From assembly GCA_030590605.1 (NCBI GenBank), contig JAUUYB010000069.1, forward strand, positions 1-6,027: a stretch of 6,027 nucleotides of DNA. Reading direction: 5' to 3'. Below, one piece after another: positions 1 to 4,673 of this stretch. The notes under the pieces are model-generated. The model had not been told where the DNA came from, ran no database searches, and was given only the letters and a program-made list of their open reading frames with translations. The first letter of the stretch is position 1, and each line of letters opens with the position of its first letter. A program made the position numbers and the translations under genes. Source of the stretch: Candidatus Woesearchaeota archaeon. GTDB lineage: Archaea; Nanobdellota; Nanobdellia; Woesearchaeales; JAUUYB01.

Positions 1-45
1 CCTGAAGAAGAAGGATTCATGCGAGGATATCTCAGTTCGATGTGA
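1..45 (+). CDS. Probable 3' end of an upstream gene (partial, unidentified)
   Basis: Frame 1 is open from the window edge to a TGA at 43-45, giving the tail PEEEGFMRGYLSSM. A run of seven T residues (56-62) begins 11 nt after this stop and would suit an archaeal transcription terminator, which is the main reason for preferring this reading. The fragment is only 14 codons, so chance is a real possibility and no family can be named. The alternative is a divergent minus-strand gene starting at an ATG at 50-48 (MVHIELRYPRMNPSSSG, open to the edge). Its promoter would have to overlap the tsaC promoter. Confidence 0.4.
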   Translation, partial: PEEEGFMRGYLSSM

Positions 46-55
46 ACCATAATTA

Positions 56-62
56 TTTTTTT
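56..62 (+). terminator. Oligo-T run, possible archaeal terminator
   Basis: Seven consecutive T residues lie 11 nt after the TGA of the presumed upstream plus-strand gene. Archaeal RNA polymerase commonly terminates at U-tracts without needing a hairpin. The run sits in a generally AT-rich spacer, so it may simply reflect base composition. Confidence 0.3.
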
Positions 63-75
63 ATATAATTTATAT

Positions 76-90
76 AAGTAAAATATAAAA
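76..90 (+). promoter_or_regulatory. TATA/BRE-like promoter of tsaC
   Basis: The box AATATAAA (82-89) is centred about 28 nt before the ATG at 114 and is preceded by a purine/A-rich BRE-like stretch (76-81). No Shine-Dalgarno match lies in the 25 nt before the ATG. Transcription starting about 27 nt after the box centre would begin at or next to the A of the start codon, so a leaderless mRNA is inferred. Other TATA-like strings (61-68, 70-77) are nearby and could be alternatives. Confidence 0.6.
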
Positions 91-113
91 GAGCCGCACT
101 ATTCACTTGAGAT

Positions 114-698
114 ATGCAAATCATAGAAAAAGAAGAATACTCTAAGAAGAAGGACGAAATCCTATCCATGCTCGAAGACGGCAAGATATTTGTGTATCCT
201 ACAGATACCATCTACGGCATCGGCTGCGACGCAACCAATCATTCTTCTGTCGCCAAGGTCAGAGACATCAAGAAACGCCCTGACAAACCATTTTCTGTCA
301 TAGCACCATCAAAAGAGTGGATCAAAGAAAACTGTCTTATCACAGAAAAAGAAGAAGCATGGGTGGACAAGCTTCCTGGACCATACACTCTCATAATGAA
401 ACTCAAGAACGGAAACGCTGTCGCAGCCGCGGTAAATCCAGGTATGGACACGATCGGTGTCAGGATCCCTAAACACTGGATTTCAGACATGGTCGCAAAC
501 TTCGGTAAGCCTATCATCACTCCATCAGCGAACGTCAGCGGAGCTGAGTTCATGACCACAAAAGATGATATGGATCCGCGGCTCCGTGCAGGCAGCAACG
601 TGCTAATCTATGAAGGCGAAAAACAAGGACAACCTTCAACCATCGTCAATCTCTCTGATGTCGATGTGAGGGCATCAGGAAAACGGAAAATAATATAA
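114..698 (+). CDS. tsaC: Threonylcarbamoyl-AMP synthase (TsaC/YrdC/Sua5 family)
   Basis: The enzyme makes threonylcarbamoyl-AMP from threonine, bicarbonate and ATP. The KEOPS/Kae1 system then uses it to form t6A37 in ANN-decoding tRNAs in the cytoplasm. The YrdC fold signatures are all present in order: YPTDTIYGIG (residues 28-37), KKRPDKPF (53-60), LPGPYT (87-92), IGVRIP (114-119) and TPSANVSG (136-143), followed by the C-terminal PSTIV strand. At 194 residues it is the single-domain TsaC type, without the C-terminal Sua5 domain found in many archaeal and yeast homologues (about 340 residues). The ATG at 114 is chosen because a TATA-like box lies at the right distance for a leaderless transcript and the family's N-terminal helix follows directly. 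The next gene begins 24 nt after the stop but has its own promoter-like box. No KEOPS gene is visible in the window. Confidence 0.93.
   Translation: MQIIEKEEYSKKKDEILSMLEDGKIFVYPTDTIYGIGCDATNHSSVAKVRDIKKRPDKPFSVIAPSKEWIKENCLITEKEEAWVDKLPGPYTLIMKLKNGNAVAAAVNPGMDTIGVRIPKHWISDMVANFGKPIITPSANVSGAEFMTTKDDMDPRLRAGSNVLIYEGEKQGQPSTIVNLSDVDVRASGKRKII
685..698 (+). promoter_or_regulatory. TATA/BRE-like promoter of the metallophosphoesterase gene, overlapping the tsaC stop
   Basis: GGAAAA (685-690) resembles a BRE and is followed by TAATATAA (691-698), centred about 28 nt before the ATG at 723. The box includes the last codons and the TAA stop of tsaC. The 24-nt spacer before the next ATG is pyrimidine-rich and has no Shine-Dalgarno, so an independent leaderless transcript is inferred. 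Confidence 0.55.
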
Positions 699-722
699 GT
701 AGATATTCTATCTTCCCTAACT

Positions 723-1370
723 ATGAGCAAGTCAGGACTAGTCAAGAAAATAAAAGAGAAACATGACCTCAAGATACTTGCAGCAGGCGACATCCATGGA
801 GACACCCTGCTCGCCAAGAAACTTGCCATCAGAGCAGATGAGGAAGATGTAGATCTTGTCATACTATGCGGAGACCTCACTGACTTCGAAAAGAGCACTG
901 ATAACATCATCGGACCGTTTGTCAAACGCAAGAAGAAAGTCCTCTTTGTCCCGGGCAATCATGAGAGCATGGCTACCGCAGATTTTCTTGCCAAGCTCTA
1001 TGACATCAAGAACATCCATGGTTACTCAGTCAAGTACAAAGAGATCGGCATCTTCGGCTGCGGCTTCGCTAACGTCGGCCTCTCACAACTATCAGAAGAT
1101 GAGTTCTATTCAGTCCTCAAGAAAGGATTCGATAACATCAAGTATCTCAAAAAGAAAATCATGGTAACACATGTACACCCCACTGAAACTAAGATGGAAA
1201 AATTCTCAAGCTTCGTACCAGGAAGCTCAGGAGTCAAGAAAGCAATCGACACACTTCATCCAGACCTATTACTTTGCAGCCATGTCCATGAAGCTGAAGG
1301 TATAGAAGAAAAAGTGGGAAAGACTAAAGTCATCAATGTCGGTAAAGAAGGCAAGATCATCACAATATAA
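723..1370 (+). CDS. Calcineurin-like metallophosphoesterase (Icc/COG2129-like)
   Basis: This is a dinuclear-metal phosphoesterase. The ligand motifs appear in canonical order: GDIHGD (D23, H25), CGDLTD (D51), PGNHES (N79, H80), THVHP (H150, H152) and CSHVHEAEG (H187, H189). In the last motif the usual glycine of GHxH is serine, a mild deviation. The spacing, the stretch SSGVKKAIDTLHPDLLLCSH and the C-terminal INVGKEG strand recall the archaeal 'Icc-related predicted phosphoesterase' group (about 220 residues), recalled here without a search. No signal peptide or membrane segment is visible, so it is probably cytoplasmic. The substrate is unknown; the fold acts on cyclic nucleotides, phosphodiesters, nucleic acids or protein phosphates, and the sequence does not decide. 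It lies 24 nt after tsaC on the same strand and its stop overlaps the end of the convergent Nudix-like gene by 11 bp. Confidence 0.88.
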   Translation: MSKSGLVKKIKEKHDLKILAAGDIHGDTLLAKKLAIRADEEDVDLVILCGDLTDFEKSTDNIIGPFVKRKKKVLFVPGNHESMATADFLAKLYDIKNIHGYSVKYKEIGIFGCGFANVGLSQLSEDEFYSVLKKGFDNIKYLKKKIMVTHVHPTETKMEKFSSFVPGSSGVKKAIDTLHPDLLLCSHVHEAEGIEEKVGKTKVINVGKEGKIITI

Positions 1371-1767
1371 TCCCTTCTTGGACCAGATCTTCTATGATCT
1401 CCCAATCAGAGAAAGCCAAGTCAAGATTTTCCGCCTCTTCTGAGGTGAACCAACCAATCTCCTCCACTTCCTCATTCTTCTTATTGATGTCCCCTTTTGT
1501 TTCACCAAGATATACATGAGTCAGGGCATGATGGGCCTTGTCTATCCCCTCGTAAAACCATATCTTCTGCTTGACCTTAAACTTCATCCCAGTAAGATAA
1601 TCAACCCTATTCTCCAAGAACTCCGACAGAGGTGTACCAGGGGTCTGCAGAGTCCCTCCCGGAAGTCCCCAGTGCAGAGGGTATTTACTGTGCTTCTTAG
1701 TCCGTTTCAATAACAGAATCCTTTTCCCTCTTACAATGACCCCAGAAACCCTTATCAATATATTCAT
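1360..1767 (-). CDS. Nudix-fold protein with a degenerate Nudix box
   Basis: The 135-residue protein has the Nudix layout. An N-terminal strand and loop (VSGVIVRGKRILLLKR, 7-22) leads to HWGLPGG (32-38), then the Nudix-box helix region (37-61), a middle strand (ALTHVYLG, 81-88), and the closing EEIGWFTSEEAENL (102-115). Family members hydrolyse nucleoside diphosphates linked to another group (NTPs, sugar nucleotides, caps). Here the catalytic box fits poorly. Against GX5EX7REUXEEXGU, the region after PGG reads TLQTPGTPLSEFLENRVDYLTG, with no RE and no EE pair and one extra residue. It may be inactive, a binding protein, or a variant such as GDP-mannose mannosyl hydrolase, which also has an altered box. 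The ATG overlaps the rtcB stop (ATGA), and the strong Shine-Dalgarno GGGGTGAT (1781-1774) lies inside the rtcB end, so it is the third gene of the archease-rtcB operon. Confidence 0.8.
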   Translation of the reverse strand: MNILIRVSGVIVRGKRILLLKRTKKHSKYPLHWGLPGGTLQTPGTPLSEFLENRVDYLTGMKFKVKQKIWFYEGIDKAHHALTHVYLGETKGDINKKNEEVEEIGWFTSEEAENLDLAFSDWEIIEDLVQEGIIL

Positions 1768-3176
1768 CCCTTAATCACCCCTATAGGTCTTAACTTCACT
1801 ACCATCTTTCCAAGGCCGACCTCATCACTCACCCTGACTACCTCATCAACATCCTTATAAGCCTGATATGTCTCTTCAGCAATCCCCCGGAAACTTGTCC
1901 CTTTGACCTCTATCCCTTTCTTAGCCAGGTCTTTCACCACTTCCTCTCCATCGTATGTCTGAATCGCCTGTGAACGTGACATCACCCGCCCGGCTCCATG
2001 CGCGGTGGAACCGAAACTTTTTTGCTCTGCTTCTTTTGTTCCAACAAGCACATATGACGCAGTGCCCATGCTTCCAGGAATCAGGACAGGCTGACCAACA
2101 CTACGATAAACAGACGGAACCTCTTCTCTTCCCGGTCCAAACGACCGTGTGGCCCCTTTCCTATGTACGCACACCATCCTTGATCTGCCATCTACCCTGT
2201 GCAACTCCTTCTTCGCAATATTATGACATACATCATAAACGACATCCATAGAATCGCTGCTTCCGAGAATCTTCTCAAAAGCCTCTCTTATATGGTGGGT
2301 GATAATCTGCTTGTTCGCGAACCCGAAATTCGCAGCTCCCCCCATCGCCTTGAAGTAAGCCTGACCGAGCTCGGACTGTATCGGCGCATGGATGAGCTCC
2401 CTATCCGGAAGACCTTCAATCCCATACTTCTGTTCCATCTGTTTAATGTAATCTGAAGCCACCTGGTGACCAAGACCACGTGAACCGCAATGGACCATGA
2501 CTACTGCCTGATCAGGTCCTGTGAATCCGAATGTCTTCGCAATCTTCTCATCAAATATCTTCTCGACTGCCTGCAGTTCAAAGAAATGATTCCCTGAACC
2601 GAGGGTGCCAACTTGAGATGCACCCCGCTTCTTAGCCTTATCAGAAATGGCCTCATTATCTGCATCCATGCAGCCATTCTCCTCTGTCCGATCAATGTCA
2701 GATCGCCTGCCAAACCCCTGGTCAACAATCCATCCTGATCCTTTCTCGAGAATCTCAGGAAGTGCATCCGCCCCAAATGGAGAATTCCCTTTCTTCCCGA
2801 CACCTGGAGGGACTGACTTGAAGACCGCATCAAGAATCTCTGTTCGTTTCTCAATTACTTCTTTTACTGTGAAATCTGTCCTTATTAATCTGACAGAACA
2901 ATTAATATCATAACCTACTCCTCCAGGAGAAACAATCCCCTCATTGAAATCGAATGCTGCAACCCCTCCTATAGAGAATCCATACCCTTGGTGCGCGTCA
3001 GGCATCGCAAATGACGCCTTAATTATCCCAGGCAAGCACGCAACATTCCTGACTTGAGTCAGAGTCCTATCTTTTTTCATCAATTCCAACAGATTCTCTG
3101 ACGCAAATATCCTTCCAGGCACTCGCATCGCGCCTTCCATCGGCACTTCCCAAGTATTATCATCTATCCTTTCCAT
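1764..3176 (-). CDS. rtcB: RNA-splicing ligase RtcB (3'-phosphate/5'-OH ligase)
   Basis: RtcB joins RNA ends carrying 2',3'-cyclic phosphate or 3'-phosphate to 5'-OH ends, using GTP and Mn2+ through a guanylated-histidine intermediate. In archaea it ligates tRNA exon halves after intron excision. The length (470) is close to the usual 480 and all key motifs are intact: PDAHQGYGFSIGG (59-71), GGVGYDINCSVR (85-96, with metal ligands D90 and C93), GSGNHFFE (193-200, N196 and H197), VMVHCGSRG (H229), YDVCHN (H318), QPVLIPGSMG (362-371) and TAHGAGR (391-397). H393 is the expected guanylylated histidine. No intein interrupts it, although inteins occur in RtcB of some archaea. The ATG at 3176 lies one nucleotide after the archease stop (TAAGATG), with GGTGG nine nucleotides upstream as ribosome binding site. 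The gene overlaps the Nudix-like gene by four bases at its 3' end. Confidence 0.97.
   Translation of the reverse strand: MERIDDNTWEVPMEGAMRVPGRIFASENLLELMKKDRTLTQVRNVACLPGIIKASFAMPDAHQGYGFSIGGVAAFDFNEGIVSPGGVGYDINCSVRLIRTDFTVKEVIEKRTEILDAVFKSVPPGVGKKGNSPFGADALPEILEKGSGWIVDQGFGRRSDIDRTEENGCMDADNEAISDKAKKRGASQVGTLGSGNHFFELQAVEKIFDEKIAKTFGFTGPDQAVVMVHCGSRGLGHQVASDYIKQMEQKYGIEGLPDRELIHAPIQSELGQAYFKAMGGAANFGFANKQIITHHIREAFEKILGSSDSMDVVYDVCHNIAKKELHRVDGRSRMVCVHRKGATRSFGPGREEVPSVYRSVGQPVLIPGSMGTASYVLVGTKEAEQKSFGSTAHGAGRVMSRSQAIQTYDGEEVVKDLAKKGIEVKGTSFRGIAEETYQAYKDVDEVVRVSDEVGLGKMVVKLRPIGVIKG
1774..1781 (-). promoter_or_regulatory. Shine-Dalgarno of the Nudix-like gene inside rtcB
   Basis: GGGGTGAT contains GGTGAT, a full match to the complement of the conserved archaeal 16S 3' end (AUCACCUCC). 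It is six nucleotides from the ATG at 1767. It overlaps the codons for Gly-Val-Ile at the C-terminus of RtcB and supports this start together with the ATGA stop/start overlap. Confidence 0.7.
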
Positions 3177-3177
3177 C

Positions 3178-3588
3178 TTATAAATCCACCACTACCCTGA
3201 CATGATATATATCTTTTTCTTTTCCTATCTTCATCCGATTATATGTAACTGCCTTCACTTCTCCATGCGGATGGATGCTATCATCAATTATATCACCCTT
3301 AACCTCTGCCTGGAGATTCCCTTCTGCTATCGTGATCGCAATCACTCCCTTCATAAGGAACCCTTCTGAATCAATCAGGAACAAAAGCTCCTCAAGGAAG
3401 TTATAGAGCAGTGCCTCACTGTCCTTTCCTTCGACCGAAATATTCCTAGTCTCCTTTCCAGCAAGTGTCCCCTCTTCGACTATAAGAGAAAACATAGCAA
3501 GAGCAGCGTTCTCGAACGCCTCTTCGAGAGATTTCCCATATGCCTTGAACTCTGCATCAGCAGTATGCTCAAAAAACTCATATCTCAT
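3178..3588 (-). CDS. Archease (RtcB activator)
   Basis: Archease promotes guanylylation and multiple turnover of RtcB and also helps other tRNA-processing enzymes. The 136-residue protein starts MRYEFFEHTADAEFKAYG, matching the family N-terminus with the conserved acidic residue D11. It has the helical SLEEAFENAALAMF segment (20-33) and LYNFLEELLFLID (61-73), and ends with VKAVTYNRMKIG (111-122) and VVVDL, whose D135 is the other expected metal-site aspartate. A longer reading from an ATG at 3657 adds 23 residues that fit no archease. I prefer 3588 because the family N-terminus begins there and a TATA-like box is centred about 27 nt upstream, implying a leaderless mRNA. It is the first gene of archease-rtcB-Nudix, with one base between its stop and the rtcB start. 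That arrangement agrees with its known partnership with RtcB. Confidence 0.93.
   Translation of the reverse strand: MRYEFFEHTADAEFKAYGKSLEEAFENAALAMFSLIVEEGTLAGKETRNISVEGKDSEALLYNFLEELLFLIDSEGFLMKGVIAITIAEGNLQAEVKGDIIDDSIHPHGEVKAVTYNRMKIGKEKDIYHVRVVVDL
3186..3190 (-). promoter_or_regulatory. Shine-Dalgarno-like site of rtcB
   Basis: GGTGG, within the last codons of archease, is nine nucleotides from the rtcB ATG and shares GGTG with the archaeal Shine-Dalgarno sequence GGAGGTGAT. With a one-base gap to the archease stop it points to coupled translation. The match is partial. Confidence 0.45.
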
Positions 3589-3610
3589 AAAAAAGACTAA
3601 ATACGCCAAG

Positions 3611-3622
3611 TTATTAAATATT
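3611..3622 (-). promoter_or_regulatory. TATA-like promoter of the archease-rtcB-Nudix operon
   Basis: On the minus strand TTTAATAA (3618-3611), within AATATTTAATAA, is centred about 27 nt before the ATG at 3588, with no Shine-Dalgarno in between. This fits a leaderless transcript and supports the shorter archease start. It lies in the 99-bp divergent region shared with the gene at 3688. Confidence 0.55.
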
Positions 3623-3656
3623 CCGTATCCTCTGTAACTAAAACAGCATCGTAACA

Positions 3657-3664
3657 TTTAAATA
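3657..3664 (+). promoter_or_regulatory. TATA-like promoter of the membrane-anchored protein gene
   Basis: TTTAAATA, an excellent archaeal TATA box, is centred about 27 nt before the ATG at 3688. The spacer has no Shine-Dalgarno, so a leaderless transcript is inferred. It stands back to back with the archease promoter, about 46 bp between box centres, leaving room for both initiation complexes. Confidence 0.6.
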
Positions 3665-3687
3665 CCTTTTATTCGGATTCTTTATGT

Positions 3688-4467
3688 ATGGACCACGAAG
3701 ATTTCGAAAAAAGGGGTGAAAAGAAGAAGATGCGGCTTCCTGTCTATCACACCCCATCTCAACGAGACAACGTCGTAACCATCAAACTCAATATAAATCC
3801 ACGACAAGTGGAACGTTTTTTCTTCATCACACTCGTCCTTTGTCTTCTTGCAGTCATAATCGTTCAACCAGGCTGTATTTTCGATAGATCAGGAATCGTC
3901 GATATCCCTGAATTGCCTATTGAAACTGGAGAAGTACCATCAGAGATTGAGGCTGCCGCACCTATCACTGAGACTCCCCCAACAGACCCGGTTCCTGCAG
4001 AAACTCCACCTATAGAAAACACAACAACGCCTGCAGTTGAACCACCAGTGGAAAACACAACAACACCAGTTACAGTAGAAGCGGTACAACCATCAAAAAT
4101 CGCATTCCAGATCACAGATTTTATCGTCGAAAAGAGATCAGAGACCTGGTACAAGATACAGGGAGTTGAAATCAAAGTCACGAATAATGGGGGCACATTC
4201 AAACCGACTGTCAAGATATGGTACTATGATGACGCAACCAAGCATTACTTCGATGAAGACACCTCCCCTGTAAAAGACCAACAATCCTTCTCAACTGGAA
4301 TCGCTAAAGGAGACACAAGAACATTCAAACTCAACAACATAGATGAGAGCTTCTCAGGAAGTGAACTTAACCCGACCATCCTTGCAAAGCTCTATGACCT
4401 ACAGACAGGCAACGTCCTCAAAGAAATAACTGAAAAGATAGAATGGGATGAATCTGATTTCGATTAA
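3688..4467 (+). CDS. Membrane-anchored extracytoplasmic protein with Pro/Thr linker (unknown function)
   Basis: I do not recognise a named family. The 259 residues divide into four parts. A charged, basic N-terminal tail of about 43 residues is followed by one hydrophobic segment (about 44-62, FFFITLVLCLLAVIIVQPG). A low-complexity Pro/Thr/Glu linker (about 73-135) follows, then a C-terminal domain (about 137-255) of alternating beta-strand pattern with FQITDFIVEKR, GVEIKVTNNGGTF and TVKIWYYDD, suggesting an Ig-like or similar beta-sandwich. The positive residues before the hydrophobic segment predict the N-terminus inside and the C-terminal domain outside. The linker carries two copies of ENTTTP, 12 residues apart, each with an N-glycosylation sequon (N111, N123), as expected for a surface-exposed stalk. 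C63 follows the hydrophobic stretch but lacks a lipobox. It is transcribed alone, divergently from archease, and its stop shares bases with the stop of the convergent small gene. Confidence 0.82.
   Translation: MDHEDFEKRGEKKKMRLPVYHTPSQRDNVVTIKLNINPRQVERFFFITLVLCLLAVIIVQPGCIFDRSGIVDIPELPIETGEVPSEIEAAAPITETPPTDPVPAETPPIENTTTPAVEPPVENTTTPVTVEAVQPSKIAFQITDFIVEKRSETWYKIQGVEIKVTNNGGTFKPTVKIWYYDDATKHYFDEDTSPVKDQQSFSTGIAKGDTRTFKLNNIDESFSGSELNPTILAKLYDLQTGNVLKEITEKIEWDESDFD
4015..4064 (+). repeat. Imperfect tandem repeat in the Pro/Thr linker
   Basis: GAAAACACAACAAC occurs at 4015-4028 and again exactly at 4051-4064, a period of 36 nt (12 residues), each copy encoding ENTTT followed by Pro. The intervening bases are only partly alike, so this is a short in-frame duplication that has diverged. 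It would lengthen the extracytoplasmic stalk and duplicates an N-glycosylation sequon. Confidence 0.7.
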
Positions 4468-4673
4468 TATTCTAGAACATTAATATCCTCAGGAAGATCA
4501 GGATCTTCCTTTTTTTCTGATGACCCTGAATCAAACATACCCATAGGGACTGATACCTCTTCTTGCGGTATCTCTGGCTGAGTCTCTGACCCTACCAAGG
4601 TCTTCAGGAACTCCACCGCTTTCAATATCTCCTCCTGGCTGTCCTTACTCGTATCTACAGTTACTTTCACCAT
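4464..4673 (-). CDS. Small acidic protein, third gene of the pyrE-pyrF operon (unknown function)
   Basis: The 69-residue product has a predicted strand (VKVTVDT, 2-8), an amphipathic helix (about 11-27, SQEEILKAVEFLKTLV) and a long flexible acidic tail ending in DINVLEY. I count 17 Asp/Glu against six Lys and no Arg, a net charge near -11. No catalytic or metal motif is visible. The layout resembles short archaeal hypothetical proteins with a 'TSKDSxEEI' start that I recall only vaguely, so no function is assigned. The ATG is well supported: AAGGAGA (4687-4681) stands seven nucleotides upstream, and the start overlaps the pyrF stop by seven bases (ATGGTGA), implying translational coupling. 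The acidic tail could contact a partner protein; this is inference only. Confidence 0.75.
   Translation of the reverse strand: MVKVTVDTSKDSQEEILKAVEFLKTLVGSETQPEIPQEEVSVPMGMFDSGSSEKKEDPDLPEDINVLEY
4491..4516 (+). terminator. Hairpin plus T-tract, likely terminator of the 3688-4467 gene
   Basis: AGGAAGATC (4491-4499) and GATCTTCCT (4502-4510) are exact reverse complements separated by two bases. An 8-bp stem with a four-base loop is realistic. A run of T residues (4510-4516) follows at once. The element begins 24 nt after the plus-strand stop and reads as a terminator only in the plus direction. It lies inside the convergent small gene, where it encodes EDPDLP, so coding constraint could explain part of the symmetry. 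Confidence 0.55.

Noticed and set aside
1..50. Minus-strand gene start at ATG 50-48
   Set aside because: It is open to the edge, but its promoter would have to overlap the tsaC TATA box within a 63-bp spacer, and the opposite reading has a stop followed by a T run. Kept only as an alternative.
239..958. Minus-strand frames antisense to tsaC and the metallophosphoesterase
   Set aside because: They oppose genes with complete family motifs and carry no motifs of their own.
1764..3176. Intein in RtcB
   Set aside because: RtcB of some archaea carries inteins, but this one is 470 residues with all motifs in uninterrupted spacing.
3204..3213. TATA-like GATATATATC before rtcB
   Set aside because: It is the Asp-Ile-Tyr codons of archease and is centred about 32 nt from the rtcB start, outside the spacing seen at the other promoters.
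3682..3867. Minus-strand 61-residue frame overlapping the divergent region
   Set aside because: It lies antisense to the N-terminus of the 3688 gene, shows no homology I recognise and no TATA or Shine-Dalgarno in place.
3866..3879. Lipoprotein processing site at C63 of the membrane-anchored protein
   Set aside because: The residues before the cysteine (VQPG) do not fit a lipobox, and the basic tail before the hydrophobic segment is far too long for a normal signal peptide.
3864..4214. Minus-strand frame across the membrane-anchored gene
   Set aside because: Its Thr/Gly/Val-rich, low-complexity product mirrors the Pro/Thr codons of the plus-strand gene; it has no promoter or recognisable domain.
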